Assembly: GCF_005887095.1 (NCBI RefSeq)
Contig: NZ_PNCI01000047.1
Location: 1-45,405, forward strand
Source: Pseudoalteromonas rubra
GTDB taxonomy: Bacteria; Pseudomonadota; Gammaproteobacteria; Enterobacterales; Alteromonadaceae
DNA: 45,405 nucleotides
Direction of reading: 5' to 3'
Both the position numbers and the translations under genes were made by a program. The notes under the pieces are model-generated. The model searched no databases, was not told the origin of the DNA, and saw only the letters and a list, made by a program, of their open reading frames with translations. Shown here piece by piece: positions 10,501 through 17,254 of the stretch. The number at the start of each line of letters is the position of its first letter. Positions within the stretch are counted from its first letter, which is position 1.

Positions 10501-12459
10501 AAGCGCGATACCATAAGCACTAACACGAAGCTGTTTTCCATGGTCTGCTATTTTGGTCTGGATTGTTGTTGTGTAAGACGTTGTATTATATACGTTTACA
10601 TTATTGTCTTTCATCGGATACGGCTGACCATCTAATGTGGCACGCATCACCAGTGTGTCTGTGTTGTTTAGCTGAGTAAACTTGACCTCGTATAGACCAG
10701 AACCCTTATTATGCAATGTAATCTCTGGCACAGAGGGCTCAGCAGGAATTGGATCGAAAAGCCTGATATCCGGTAATTTAGCGGTAACCTGGTTGCCATC
10801 ATTGTCTTTTGCAACCAGAGTAAGTTCAATATTTTCACCCGCATCCGATCTGCCAGGTTGCCATTTGAAATCGATAGATTTTGAGCCCGCTTTATTGCTA
10901 GACAGTGGTAGTTCAAGATTGTTTACAGCGGGAGAAATAGAAACACCACCAGAAACCGGTGTGCCGTTTCTATATAGAGTGAGAGAGGCTAACCTTGGTA
11001 CTCCACCATTAGCTGTGCGTCGAGAAAATGCCGATGCGTACACAGTGAACGATACATGTTCGCGACCGATTACATAAAGTGATTTTGTGGGTTTGGTTAC
11101 ACTTATTCCGTAGTGACCCACATAGTTGACCAATGCCTTGTCGGCATTAACAGGCCCCTTATTGGGCACAGCATAGGCATAATAAGTGACCTGACCAGGT
11201 TTATCGGTTCCATTCACCTGAACAGTACAATTGGCAATACTGGTACTACATGCTTTAACAACGGTTGAACAACCGTTTTTGATACCTGTGTGGTTACCCG
11301 ATGCACTGCAAATCTTGTACTCCTTTAAGCCTGAAGTATGATTTGCCGTGGCCGCTAATGTAATTGGCTCATCAATGAAAGGGCTCGTTTTACTGGCGGT
11401 CAAGGTAACAACCGGAGGCTGTGCAAGCTTAATATGTATTGAAGCTGTTTTACTTGCACTAGCCCGGTCCACCACTCTCAGGCGCAATGGGGAAATGCTC
11501 TGAGTAATAGGGATAACGATACCCGAGCATGCTAATGAGCCAGATGAACTAGCACAGGTCTTTGCTGTATAAGCAGAAATATTCGTAAAGCCCTTACCAA
11601 TATCCAGCTCGATTTTGTCTAACTGATTAGAGTATGCGTCGTCATTATCATGTGCAGTCACATCAAGCGTCAGATTTTTATTCGGCTCAACTTCAAATAC
11701 ACTCCCGTCGGCAGCTTCTGTGCCGTCCACTTTTAGTGTGAGTGATGGCGCTGTGTTTGTTTCTTTTACATATACCGAAAAAGCGTGTGAAGCTGTATTG
11801 CTTTTTCTATCTTTTACCTCAGCTTTGAACTTATAAGTTGCATTGGCAATTAAGCTGCTTTTTGGCACAGACTGGCTACATTGGTACACACCATTGTTAT
11901 TTGGCGTAGCACTACACTGTTTTACACTACCACCATTTGCTTGTTTGACACCATTGATGAACACGTCATACGACAGTTTAAAGGAGGTAACGTCTTTATT
12001 GATGTCCTTGAACGAGACAGAAGCAAACAAACGCTGGTTACCATACTTAACTGTATTATTATTTCCAGAATAAGAAGCATATGAAAGCGTGGGCTTACTA
12101 TTGGTTGTTACATTAATGGTTTTGTAGCAACCGTAGCTTGGCTCATCTTCTTCACCTGAGAAGTTATTAATTACCAGTGAAGCTTGGTACTGTCCGGCAC
12201 TGGGAAAAGTGTAATGCGTCGAGGTCGCAGTGTCGCTTTCCTTTAACGTAGTTGTGCCTCGCTTAATAGCGAGCCTATGATAAGGCTTGCTTGAAAAACT
12301 CAGTGTTTTGTACGATGAGCCAAAGGTAACATGGGTACTGTCACCCGCAATTACATTGAGCGCAGCCGAGTTACAAACAGGCACACGTGCATTATAGGCA
12401 TGAACAGAGCCGCTCAGGAGTGCGACAAAGCCAAGTGTAATTGATTTAGATAAACTCAC
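1513..12459 (-). CDS. Giant secreted SpvB-RHS polymorphic toxin (3648 aa)
   Basis: The GTG at 12459 is chosen as start: GGAGGA lies 7 bases upstream and the codon overlaps the previous stop as GTGA. Approximate order by residue: Sec signal peptide (1-21); Ig/FN3-like and IPT-like domains (30-870); PQQ-like beta-propeller blades (885-1055); DUF4214-like segment (1100-1205); Asp-rich calcium motif DYDSDGDGLSDR (about 1230); SpvB N-terminal domain (from about 1395); FG-GAP repeats such as DMNGDGYADL, DVNGDGLVDL and DYNNDGVADI (1830-2090); YD/RHS repeats (2390-3170); RHS core ending GRFMQADPF ... NPLSYTDPSGY (3215-3265). A Gly/Ala-rich hydrophobic pretoxin follows, then, after GGKFANGATTAAIQLVVNG, a variable tip of about 180 residues. 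SpvB plus RHS resembles fused TcB/TcC cocoon proteins, here with a large secreted N-terminal extension. The tip matches no toxin class I know. Confidence 0.9.
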   Translation of the reverse strand: MSLSKSITLGFVALLSGSVHAYNARVPVCNSAALNVIAGDSTHVTFGSSYKTLSFSSKPYHRLAIKRGTTTLKESDTATSTHYTFPSAGQYQASLVINNFSGEEDEPSYGCYKTINVTTNSKPTLSYASYSGNNNTVKYGNQRLFASVSFKDINKDVTSFKLSYDVFINGVKQANGGSVKQCSATPNNNGVYQCSQSVPKSSLIANATYKFKAEVKDRKSNTASHAFSVYVKETNTAPSLTLKVDGTEAADGSVFEVEPNKNLTLDVTAHDNDDAYSNQLDKIELDIGKGFTNISAYTAKTCASSSGSLACSGIVIPITQSISPLRLRVVDRASASKTASIHIKLAQPPVVTLTASKTSPFIDEPITLAATANHTSGLKEYKICSASGNHTGIKNGCSTVVKACSTSIANCTVQVNGTDKPGQVTYYAYAVPNKGPVNADKALVNYVGHYGISVTKPTKSLYVIGREHVSFTVYASAFSRRTANGGVPRLASLTLYRNGTPVSGGVSISPAVNNLELPLSSNKAGSKSIDFKWQPGRSDAGENIELTLVAKDNDGNQVTAKLPDIRLFDPIPAEPSVPEITLHNKGSGLYEVKFTQLNNTDTLVMRATLDGQPYPMKDNNVNVYNTTSYTTTIQTKIADHGKQLRVSAYGIALSTHKNVKGKEGDSELVTVINHEAKPHSPVFNTDITQASGYYTLKWLANNDGVTKNYKLTVWRGLPSDKSSALHKVLVTTSGTQHVITDVTAGQFTYELSACNSQGACTAGQQHSIDHISPYIDSASVTLCKSECAAGLAKVSATGVGFHATQSSIYARIRTTGETYSISSHQVTLTDHTLTGTLPERAYLSLLDGGLELTVSNGVRANGANLENQIIIDETGSAQRPDLRGREYTISDSNVLYMGGVEGGLSAFKFDPSSGLQDLWTYPEANKQNVKVIAKPLVRSESISDSATGRKVDNIYFGSLNHHFYRLAYDPLANLEVTKKWQFKTQGEIRAGAQFDQNGVLLVGSMDEALYSLNPKNGLVNWHYTFPRSDGIILPPTVSASGHIYVTTQDGELHVIDNRMIGANSVNWNDISSLASQFSEEIKQWETQQWHPDQNTDGVVKLTKAMLILLQRTPSRAEVSFMAYLVANGHPFNEMINALININPALSDPSDAKFISTLFEYLLVGADTDQILSGATYGAGDQAYWVGLLATGVTRADVVIDLLGAGASHYENATFNLLKFFYNRCLISDGCDFDYDSDGDGLSDRVEDAIGTNPADGRDGLPSPTLTASEKNGVVNFTLTATGKVEEYQLYGLLPGNNQYELIATIDANKTASGNQATYSKAFIHNGNYQFKALTCVKSIASLMNKQTSRCSNNYSEGAHISITSSAAEGNPSVALPSIDVKKHAPGSSVLLAHARLQPTVGSFRVTESGAASYSVPIALPAGISGVQPEVSLNYSSQGGDGLVAMGWSLSAASGVARCRQTKAQDGQFRGLTLSDEDRYCLDGQRLISKAVHTHSGSFDGEQIVDEFMTEIDSHTTIYKLGYGSQAQFVVLAKDGSVKRYGASDNSRHNLTDADGTKHTMSWMLSEIQDNLGQVSTTVHYVYEELVDKNNAANTEKVLAEINYSGNRVVFTHTSGELRQVGYIDEARTTQFARLNNIQVFNHQGTELANYQLGFVDAANGVRLLESIAHCRGTVCRAPVTFKYDKFATSLNFEAFSQVYSKERMDNALASITLADLKGSGQTQLVTLEQTDKGARRYKLCVYQGHTYREAEELACQNIYRKDAHESVSLFAIDHDLDGKQTLMVNMRSEHTSDANPGYWAHYALSDNNVLQYQALPGGWSNNQYMREIKPADMNGDGYADLVYKQKKDDPNLYVRLTNPQTKAFGAQFTLHTKENSYGFGAYGDFTSKGSDWHVIDMNFDGLADIVSLKCESSHCNNDDAKRVSVHYNQGQTAIGGFERFLAQDVASDEKIELLTPSDVNGDGLVDLIYLATAQYNHNVKRWHVLLNQSSERVSFKDVFNVVAKSSGNDNWSVSELIPPMSMDVDKDGKADLFFKEKTNKRWRRYEWSPAQETFEKITDNAFELAVDTRGGDFAFFSDYNNDGVADILIKHNYGVSVRYNLSQLATAGMLREVNQGYAGQTNTTVINYGFMSDTAVYTDLEDELTSDSGRFNAQQLLVSKMIGAGVLVQSVETDSPSNRDGALSADKAKVEYHYQGARVQFGGRGPLGFKTLKTTTQKDGSTFETTTRYHQAFPLTGMPYSTQKTMLSAGSGVLLSKAVNEYSVSKTQQLGDVTAYRVYNSDSRECSAVVNTNMSVGAYTCTETTTVQDNHGNVKNLTVNTYDVGASGAEYFTAVSAGGDLQRTVTTVNEYGTTDLHKRLGRLSDTTVTYAGPGQDSITKKSHFEYYPLGHAHENMLYKEVVGQGLGCEYELTTEHSYDAFGNKVKVASTNTGCNGAERETRTSETIFDAEGRYVLYTKQSGSNSALSLISGKVVENGQGVADRNAFGQPFSVIDNNGVVTELLYDHFGGEIGSFSNTGAQAYSYYTACGANENCAVRLNKEVNGVLREQHLLDKLGRAYSVRKLTVLNNQWLTSWYQFDQHGRNDVIKEAGSHAVTKHFDALDRVTSVVDSNNGTTSVTAIAGRETKVTITGTDIAAQVKTSLSNAIGQTIQVIDAQNQTLDYVYNALGDQVTVSSSAESYSQQLLSTIHYDKMGRKWLQQDADRGNWSYQYNAFGELVSQTDARGVVLTMKYDFLGRKVTQTQTTPSGVVNEGNSEWVYGKTNDTVHQLISSTQGSSWKQTYYYDTFGRAAATLTSLDGTARCASNVSFDSRSNDLRISDDTKLDPIANRCVIQQSFYDSYSRLAVQFDDYRRTEQGKFIEARGVAMTYQNGQLLAKTEARNSNTGQVYYKVTALNGRGQVTQYEKGGVTMNISYDQQGMVETISDSSRNIQNDIYSFDSLGNLKTRSQIGMAVRTYHYDALNRVLGVNQVDLFKYSASGNLIEKADYLVGTDIECSGYGDTSVMVLGRWTQKYGEGNAPLHGISSRSRASNSGCFGNLPGKTESFRYDANGNQVERVGSDGTTSIAYSARNKAIEISGNGETVTFSYDANNRRYKRVDNTNTVYYVGALELTIPKAKDGQSVINRYIGNDAQQTYYDTGLSKTKWLFTDHQGSTIAVTNSDHKVLTRYAYDIFGKQREVESNPGLMGDVFSNINDNLRAYTGHEPVSLGGDKRIIHMNGRIYDSETGRFMQADPFVQAPTNLQNYNAYSYVLNNPLSYTDPSGYLFKKLGKFIKKNWRVIAAAVATYFTAGAAAGWANSWAISMGMSQTATISVMGSTITATAVSTTGSIVAGAISGAIAGAVGGYIATGSGKGALKGALSGAVFGGIGKAMSAGGITNTAAQMGIHAVAGGVLSDIQGGNFGHGFVSAGIMKGVGKLAQAHSPERVVLQAIAGGTVSKITGGKFANGATTAAIQLVVNGFMNHPSKAFEEWGGMWKRARNSLKQVLGDTEELAKDGVIAASEGVAAASSRAKQVQKNIAKEPLKAIAASVTVISGGAAAASCPVTGLGCYAGPTAFVLGTDQLHKIINGYTESVIEKNLNEIYGMPLVENTLGIQDVKAATGNTLMILGAASGGVQGATKLVNGAGDLGDAIGTTMMVKDLAEK

Positions 12460-13871
12460 AGCTTTTTCCTCCACACGACTGGCAGTGTTTGTGTTTGTGC
12501 GTTTGTTTCACCTGTCTGAGTTTGTGATGGCTTTGATCCAAAGACCTGATCGACAGTGTTGCTTATAGTGGAGGGGACAATCTGTGTAGGTACGTCGACT
12601 CCAAATACCTCATTTTGGCTTTGCATAATAAATTGATGTTGATCACCAGTCACAAGAGACGGAGTGCTGACAAATCCAGTCTCTACACCGCCAATGCGAT
12701 ATTCACGTAAAACAGTAGTCAGATCGATAGGATCCAAAACCTGGATGAGCCCATCACGATGGAAAATATAGATACCACCCTGAACCTGAGTAGAAGATGT
12801 AAAGAAATCGGATACTGCACGTAAACCAATAGATTGCTGAGAATTAACAATCACAGGACTGGCAATAAGACTGCTATTTTTAACTCCACTGCACATTAAT
12901 ATTCTTCCGTCTGACAAACGCGAACGACACATAAGTCCCGTATTGTTCCGACGGCTAATGGTGTAAAGCAACGTGCCTCCGTCAATCACAGGTGCACTAT
13001 TGACTACTCCACCTAGCGTTGAGTGAGCCCACTCAGGCTTCCAGTCAATTATTTTGCCGTTTTGCTTTTTAACTGAGAACCGACGTAAAACACCATCATG
13101 AGTAGAGAAATAAATATTGTCTCCATGTTCAACAATGGAACGCTCTACCACATCCAGACCAGACAAAAATAGTGGCTGGTGGTATTCGCCCTTGACACCG
13201 TTAAGCTGGATTGGGTTGTCGGGAAGTGTCGCTATTGATAACTTGCGCACAACCTTTCTACCATCAAAGCCATGTGCAGTTAGAGTGAAGTGTGCCAGAC
13301 CATCAACGCGACTGACTAATGCGCCTTGATTTGGGTTTACCACGGGCCACGTCTGAACAGTTCGACCATTTTCAACACGGCTAACAGACACAGTTGCTGC
13401 GCCTGAAATTTGCCAACTGACTTTAGCCTGGCCAAACATGTCAACCTGACTACGATCACTATAGAAGGCCTTTACCGCAAACGGCTCTGAAACAACCCTA
13501 TTTTGTTGCTTAGCTGCTGCACACCCGTATTCATCACAGGCAGTGACTCGATAAACACCTGATGCCGATTTAGGCAATGTATATTGAGTGCCTTGATAAT
13601 TGGCATTTACCATTTCCCACTTGCCATTAATATACTGTTCGATAAAGTAAAATTTTGCAGAGTCTACTGCAGACCACACTAGTTTATCGCCACTGTCACT
13701 AGGCTGAACTGAGACATAAATAGGTGCATCCGGTGCACGTTCAATTGGGATAAAGGTAGTTATTTTCCCCACGATAATTGGGGCATATGCCTGCTTAAAT
13801 TCCATTGCGGTTACACTCGTTATCGCAGTGAAATTTAATGTAAAAAGCAACATTAAAAGTCTATTAATCAT
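12456..13871 (-). CDS. Secreted FN3 / beta-propeller companion protein of the RHS toxin
   Basis: This 471-residue protein begins with a signal peptide (about residues 1-22, MINRLLMLLFTLNFTAITSV then TA). An FN3-like module follows (about 40-130, with a Cys pair in ACDEYGCAA), then an Ig-like module (about 135-215). The C-terminal half has PQQ/quinoprotein-like blades (for example DNIYFSTHDGVLRRF and GGIYIFHRDGLIQVLDP). Its TGA overlaps the GTG of the giant RHS gene, so the two are co-translated. The RHS protein carries the same FN3 and propeller module types in its N-terminal part. That suggests the pair interact, for instance in export, surface display or assembly, but nothing in the sequence fixes the role. 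No catalytic motif is seen. Confidence 0.75.
   Translation of the reverse strand: MINRLLMLLFTLNFTAITSVTAMEFKQAYAPIIVGKITTFIPIERAPDAPIYVSVQPSDSGDKLVWSAVDSAKFYFIEQYINGKWEMVNANYQGTQYTLPKSASGVYRVTACDEYGCAAAKQQNRVVSEPFAVKAFYSDRSQVDMFGQAKVSWQISGAATVSVSRVENGRTVQTWPVVNPNQGALVSRVDGLAHFTLTAHGFDGRKVVRKLSIATLPDNPIQLNGVKGEYHQPLFLSGLDVVERSIVEHGDNIYFSTHDGVLRRFSVKKQNGKIIDWKPEWAHSTLGGVVNSAPVIDGGTLLYTISRRNNTGLMCRSRLSDGRILMCSGVKNSSLIASPVIVNSQQSIGLRAVSDFFTSSTQVQGGIYIFHRDGLIQVLDPIDLTTVLREYRIGGVETGFVSTPSLVTGDQHQFIMQSQNEVFGVDVPTQIVPSTISNTVDQVFGSKPSQTQTGETNAQTQTLPVVWRKKL
12467..12472 (-). promoter_or_regulatory. Strong Shine-Dalgarno deciding the RHS start
   Basis: GGAGGA on the minus strand, 7 bases before the GTG at 12459. 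It lies inside the last codons of the upstream gene, whose TGA shares two bases with the GTG. It supports this start over the in-frame GTG 15 bases further upstream. Confidence 0.7.
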
Positions 13872-14274
13872 GCAAATATTGGCCTAAATTTGGTCGGTGT
13901 GTTCAAAATAGCCGCAGATTCTATTTTATAATTGCATAATTCACAATCAGAATTAGTGAAGGTTCGTAAACAAACTCACTATAAAAAACTTATCTATCTA
14001 CTACTAAAGGAGTTTATTTAACCTTAATGTAGAGCAAAAATTGTATCATATTAGAAACAGCCACTTTCTCGCATCAATCCAGCCAAAACAGTGGCCTGCT
14101 AAGTTGTGAATTTGCACATAAAAGGGAGACCGATTAGGAAGGTATTCATAGTATCAAGGAGACTGTTTTTTACCGGTGCCGCTTTGAAAGTCGATAAACG
14201 GATGCAGACAACTTAGCAAGCAGAGTTTGTAAGAGGCAGCGGCCACCAGGGAGAGTGACCGCCACCGAATACTG
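13872..14274. other. AT-rich intergenic region upstream of the RHS operon
   Basis: About 400 bases without a credible ORF. The AT-rich half next to 13871 should hold the operon promoter; TATAAAAT on the minus strand (13930-13923) is a possible -10, but no convincing -35 accompanies it. The rest contains a spaced inverted repeat, listed separately. Confidence 0.5.
14097..14218. repeat. 11-base inverted repeat bounding 122 bases
   Basis: TGCTAAGTTGT at 14097-14107 is matched by its perfect reverse complement at 14208-14218. No flanking target duplication is visible and the interior shows no ORF. It could be a remnant of a small mobile element, a large hairpin, or chance. Confidence 0.35.
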
Positions 14275-14292
14275 ACGCCGGAGGTCCGGCGT
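14275..14292 (-). terminator. GC-rich hairpin after the amylase gene
   Basis: A perfect 7-base stem (ACGCCGG/CCGGCGT) with loop AGGT begins 6 bases past the amylase TAA. No T-run follows on the minus strand, so it may stabilise the mRNA end or act with Rho. Confidence 0.45.
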
Positions 14293-14298
14293 TATTGG

Positions 14299-16308
14299 TT
14301 AGAAATTACTGTAACTCGCGGTTGATTGATTAAATTCAAATACTGAGATTTGTCCGCAACGAGCGAAGTGATTATTGCTGCTGTATGGGGTGTTGGTCTG
14401 GTTGATATCACCTTCCCAGCCCTGACCGTTTTTAACAAAGGCTTTGATCTCAAACCAGCCATTGTGTGTCTGGGCGCAGTCCATGTCAACGTCCAGCATC
14501 CAGTAATGGGCACCCCACTGGTTTAATGGCGTTTCGCCATATCCATTGCTTTCAACCGTGGCTTTGGCTCCCCACTCTGCGGGCCACAAGTTGGTGGTCC
14601 AGTCCAGTGCGCTACCCTGCGCATCAGTGCTTTGTGTGGCCTCAGCACCGTGCCAGTCGAGGTAACTATCGCCCTGTTTCCAGCCTTGTGTTGTTGGGTT
14701 CTTCAGGTTGTTATGACGGATAGGCATCGCACACTGCATCGGGTCTTGTGCACAGTCTCGGCCCAATGTCGCGGCAATAGCATGGTCAAGTCCGCCGCGG
14801 ACAAACATATCCTGGCCTGCCGCCGTTTCGGCTTTAATGAAGACCACAGTTCGTTGCCAGTCACCCGCAGGAACATCCGGGGTATCACCAATTTTACTGT
14901 TGTGGTGTATTGCAACTGCACTCATGGGGCTGACATTGATACTGGCAACGCCACTTTGTGATACGGTAATTTGACTACCTAAGCAGCCATTACCTGCAGT
15001 ATTTTTTCCACCGCTCAGTACATCGCAGTACACACCTTCAGCAAGACCGGTTTGTAACGTTTGATTGAGCGACCCGCCTTCACGGTTAATCGCGACAAAG
15101 CCTTCACTGCCACGCGAAAATGCAATCTGATTATTACCATTGTCCCACCAGTTGTTTACGGTCCAGTGGCCCGTGGTGTTATTTCTGAAATCCATGGCTC
15201 CTGCGATCATGCCGCGACGGTGCTCACACTGCCACTCCTTAGCAAAGCAGTTAAGGGTGTTGCCTTGGTGCACAGAGCTTCCCGGAGGACCTGCATCACC
15301 GTCGTGGTTAAAGTCATAGCTCGACATCACTTTGGGATAGCCATATGGGAAGGCAAGCATAAATACGTTAGCCAGATCATAAAGTGCGCCGTCCTCATAA
15401 GTCACCACATTTCCGGCACCGCCGTGACCTCGTTGGTTATCATGATTGTCTACAAAGACCACAGCAAGATGACTTGGCATCATACCCCAGGCTTCACCAA
15501 AGCTGTTTAACCAAGCCAGTTTACCCGACTTAAAGGTATCCCCCAACTTGGTGCTGTACTTGAATTCTGTCACCAAGCCATTGCCAAAGTACTCATCTGC
15601 ACGCACGGCCTGACCACCCTGGTCGATCACTTCCTGGAAGACCAGAGGCTCACCATTGACCTTGTTCATGATTGTCGCAATGTCCGATGCAGCCATGTGC
15701 TTGCTGGCATCCAGTCTGAACCCGGCTACGCCAATTCCGACGAGATCGTTAAGGTAAGCTGCCAATGTATTCTGAACATAAGTTGCGGAGGTGTTTAAAT
15801 CGGCCAGGCCAACCAGTTCACAATTCTGCACTCGCCAGGCATTGTTGCCATAGTCAGCGTCGTTAATGGCGCACGTTTCGTGGAAGTCTTGTGGGCTGTA
15901 AATAGGGTAATGTTTGTCACCAAAAGTGCTGCCAGCCACGCCTGTGCCACTGCCGTGTGCCATGTGATTGATCACTGCATCAACATAGATGTTTACTCCA
16001 ACGGCTTTACAACGCTCCACCATATCGGTGAACTGGGCACGATTGCCACTACGGCTTTCAAGTTGATAGCTGACTGGCTGGTAACGTGTCCACCATGGTG
16101 CTCCGGTAATGTGTTCACTTGGTGGCGAGACCTGAACCGCAGCATAGCCCTTTGGACCAAGGAAAGTTTCACATTCGGTGGCGATGTCCGGCCAGGACCA
16201 TTCAAACAAATGAACAAAAGTTGTAGGGGTTGCCAGTGCCTGAGCGGACATGCCCAGTCCAGCAGTGATCAGCGCAGTGTTCAACGCTTTGAGTGACTGT
16301 TTAATCAT
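14299..16308 (-). CDS. amy: Secreted chloride-dependent alpha-amylase (GH13), AHA type
   Basis: Endo-hydrolysis of alpha-1,4 bonds in starch outside the cell. The 669-residue precursor has a signal peptide of 26 residues (ending AQALA, then TPTTFVHLFEW). In precursor numbering the catalytic residues are D200 (GFRLDASKH), E226 (VFQEVIDQ) and D290 (FVDNHDNQR). The chloride ligands are R198, N288 and K326 (YGYPKVMSS). Subtracting 26 gives D174, E200, D264 and R172, N262, K300, the numbers known for the P. haloplanktis enzyme. The last 190 or so residues form a separate Cys- and Trp-containing domain in the position of the AHA C-terminal propeptide, which is cleaved after secretion. AGAGAG lies upstream of the ATG. 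The gene stands alone, divergent from an XRE regulator. Confidence 0.97.
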   Translation of the reverse strand: MIKQSLKALNTALITAGLGMSAQALATPTTFVHLFEWSWPDIATECETFLGPKGYAAVQVSPPSEHITGAPWWTRYQPVSYQLESRSGNRAQFTDMVERCKAVGVNIYVDAVINHMAHGSGTGVAGSTFGDKHYPIYSPQDFHETCAINDADYGNNAWRVQNCELVGLADLNTSATYVQNTLAAYLNDLVGIGVAGFRLDASKHMAASDIATIMNKVNGEPLVFQEVIDQGGQAVRADEYFGNGLVTEFKYSTKLGDTFKSGKLAWLNSFGEAWGMMPSHLAVVFVDNHDNQRGHGGAGNVVTYEDGALYDLANVFMLAFPYGYPKVMSSYDFNHDGDAGPPGSSVHQGNTLNCFAKEWQCEHRRGMIAGAMDFRNNTTGHWTVNNWWDNGNNQIAFSRGSEGFVAINREGGSLNQTLQTGLAEGVYCDVLSGGKNTAGNGCLGSQITVSQSGVASINVSPMSAVAIHHNSKIGDTPDVPAGDWQRTVVFIKAETAAGQDMFVRGGLDHAIAATLGRDCAQDPMQCAMPIRHNNLKNPTTQGWKQGDSYLDWHGAEATQSTDAQGSALDWTTNLWPAEWGAKATVESNGYGETPLNQWGAHYWMLDVDMDCAQTHNGWFEIKAFVKNGQGWEGDINQTNTPYSSNNHFARCGQISVFEFNQSTASYSNF

Positions 16309-16538
16309 TGTGTGCTCTCTGTTGTTGTCATAACGATAATATTTACATCACGGTAACAATATAGAGAGATCCGATTAAACGTCTATTGAATACGTATGCA
16401 TAAAAACACGCTAGTCTATTCACCACACAATTCGTTCAAAAAGCACACGGGACTGTGTTGTTTCAGCCAACCCTGATATTTTGATCAGCCAAACGATATG
16501 ACTCTGGAACGATAAAAAAGCCAGGCCTGTTTGCCTAA

Positions 16539-16550
16539 CTCAGTACTGAG
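16539..16550. promoter_or_regulatory. 12-base palindrome, possible operator
   Basis: CTCAGTACTGAG is a perfect palindrome about 30 bases upstream of the candidate regulator promoter. Its position would suit an operator for the adjacent XRE protein. Sequence alone does not show binding. Confidence 0.3.
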
Positions 16551-16580
16551 GAAAAACCTTAACCTGCTGATATTTATACT

Positions 16581-16607
16581 TTGTCATAAAAAAGCCGACT
16601 GTAATAT
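16581..16607 (+). promoter_or_regulatory. Candidate sigma-70 promoter for the XRE gene
   Basis: TTGTCA (16581-16586) and TAATAT (16602-16607) are separated by 15 bases, with TG directly before the -10. The short spacer is below the ideal 17, so the assignment is weak. Confidence 0.3.
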
Positions 16608-16666
16608 CTTGCCTGTTGCAGAACTTCTGGTAACACTTTCCAACATCACCGTGTAGCGAGTTACTT

Positions 16667-17113
16667 ATGATCCTAAAACAACTCAGATTAAGCAAGCACC
16701 TGACTCAGGCTCAACTGGCCATGATGTCAGGACTAAATATCAGAACCATTCAACGCATCGAGCAGGGGCATAAGCCAAGTATGGAGTCATTGAAATGTCT
16801 TGCTGCTGCACTTGAGACCGATATTGATACATTACAAAAGGAGTCATTTATGCCAAATCAAGACACATCCACCCGCCCACTGCCTTTATGGCTCAGAGTG
16901 TGGTTTTTTCTGGGGACGTTTCAATGCCAACCCGACCGGCAACTTCTGACACGTCTGGAGTTTATACTACATGGCTTTGGTTTAAGCTTTTGCCTTATGG
17001 GTCTGTTCAGCGAAGCGGCGCTTGTTGGTGGGTTACTATTGCTCGTTAATGCCTATTTCATTCGCTACAGCAAATATCTGGGAGATAAATTCGCAATCTG
17101 GCAAGGAAGCTAA
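16667..17113 (+). CDS. XRE-family regulator with C-terminal membrane helices
   Basis: This 148-residue protein has an N-terminal helix-turn-helix of the XRE/Cro type (about residues 1-60; core LTQAQLAMMSGLNIRTIQRI). A linker leads to two hydrophobic segments (about 97-115 and 117-134). Such small membrane-anchored XRE proteins occur in marine gammaproteobacteria, often near the membrane gene they control. Here it is divergent from the amylase gene and 141 bases upstream of a DUF418-like membrane protein, so it could act on either. No enzymatic domain is present. Target and signal are unknown. Confidence 0.8.
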   Translation: MILKQLRLSKHLTQAQLAMMSGLNIRTIQRIEQGHKPSMESLKCLAAALETDIDTLQKESFMPNQDTSTRPLPLWLRVWFFLGTFQCQPDRQLLTRLEFILHGFGLSFCLMGLFSEAALVGGLLLLVNAYFIRYSKYLGDKFAIWQGS

Positions 17114-17254
17114 GTTAACAGGCAGTATGTTTTTAGTACTTATTTTGCTTCCCACCTGTACCTGTAGAGATTACAAATTTATACACTTATTAACGGAATA
17201 TTCGGTCCACACCGATTAACTTAAGACACACTGAATGTACAAGTGGGAACACTA

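Larger units (their letters stand above)
16309..16666. other. Divergent intergenic region between amy and the XRE regulator
   Basis: 358 bases with no ORF. It must hold the leftward amylase promoter and the rightward regulator promoter. Two notable sites, a 12-base palindrome and a candidate promoter, are listed separately. I saw no clear amylase promoter. Confidence 0.5.

Noticed and set aside
1513..12459. Type VI secretion RHS effector
   Set aside because: The protein has a Sec signal peptide and SpvB domain, and no PAAR, VgrG, Hcp or EagR-like gene is present.
12457..12474. GTG at 12474 as the start of the giant gene
   Set aside because: It would put the Shine-Dalgarno GGAGGA inside the coding region and add five charged residues before the signal peptide; the GTG at 12459 has ideal spacing.
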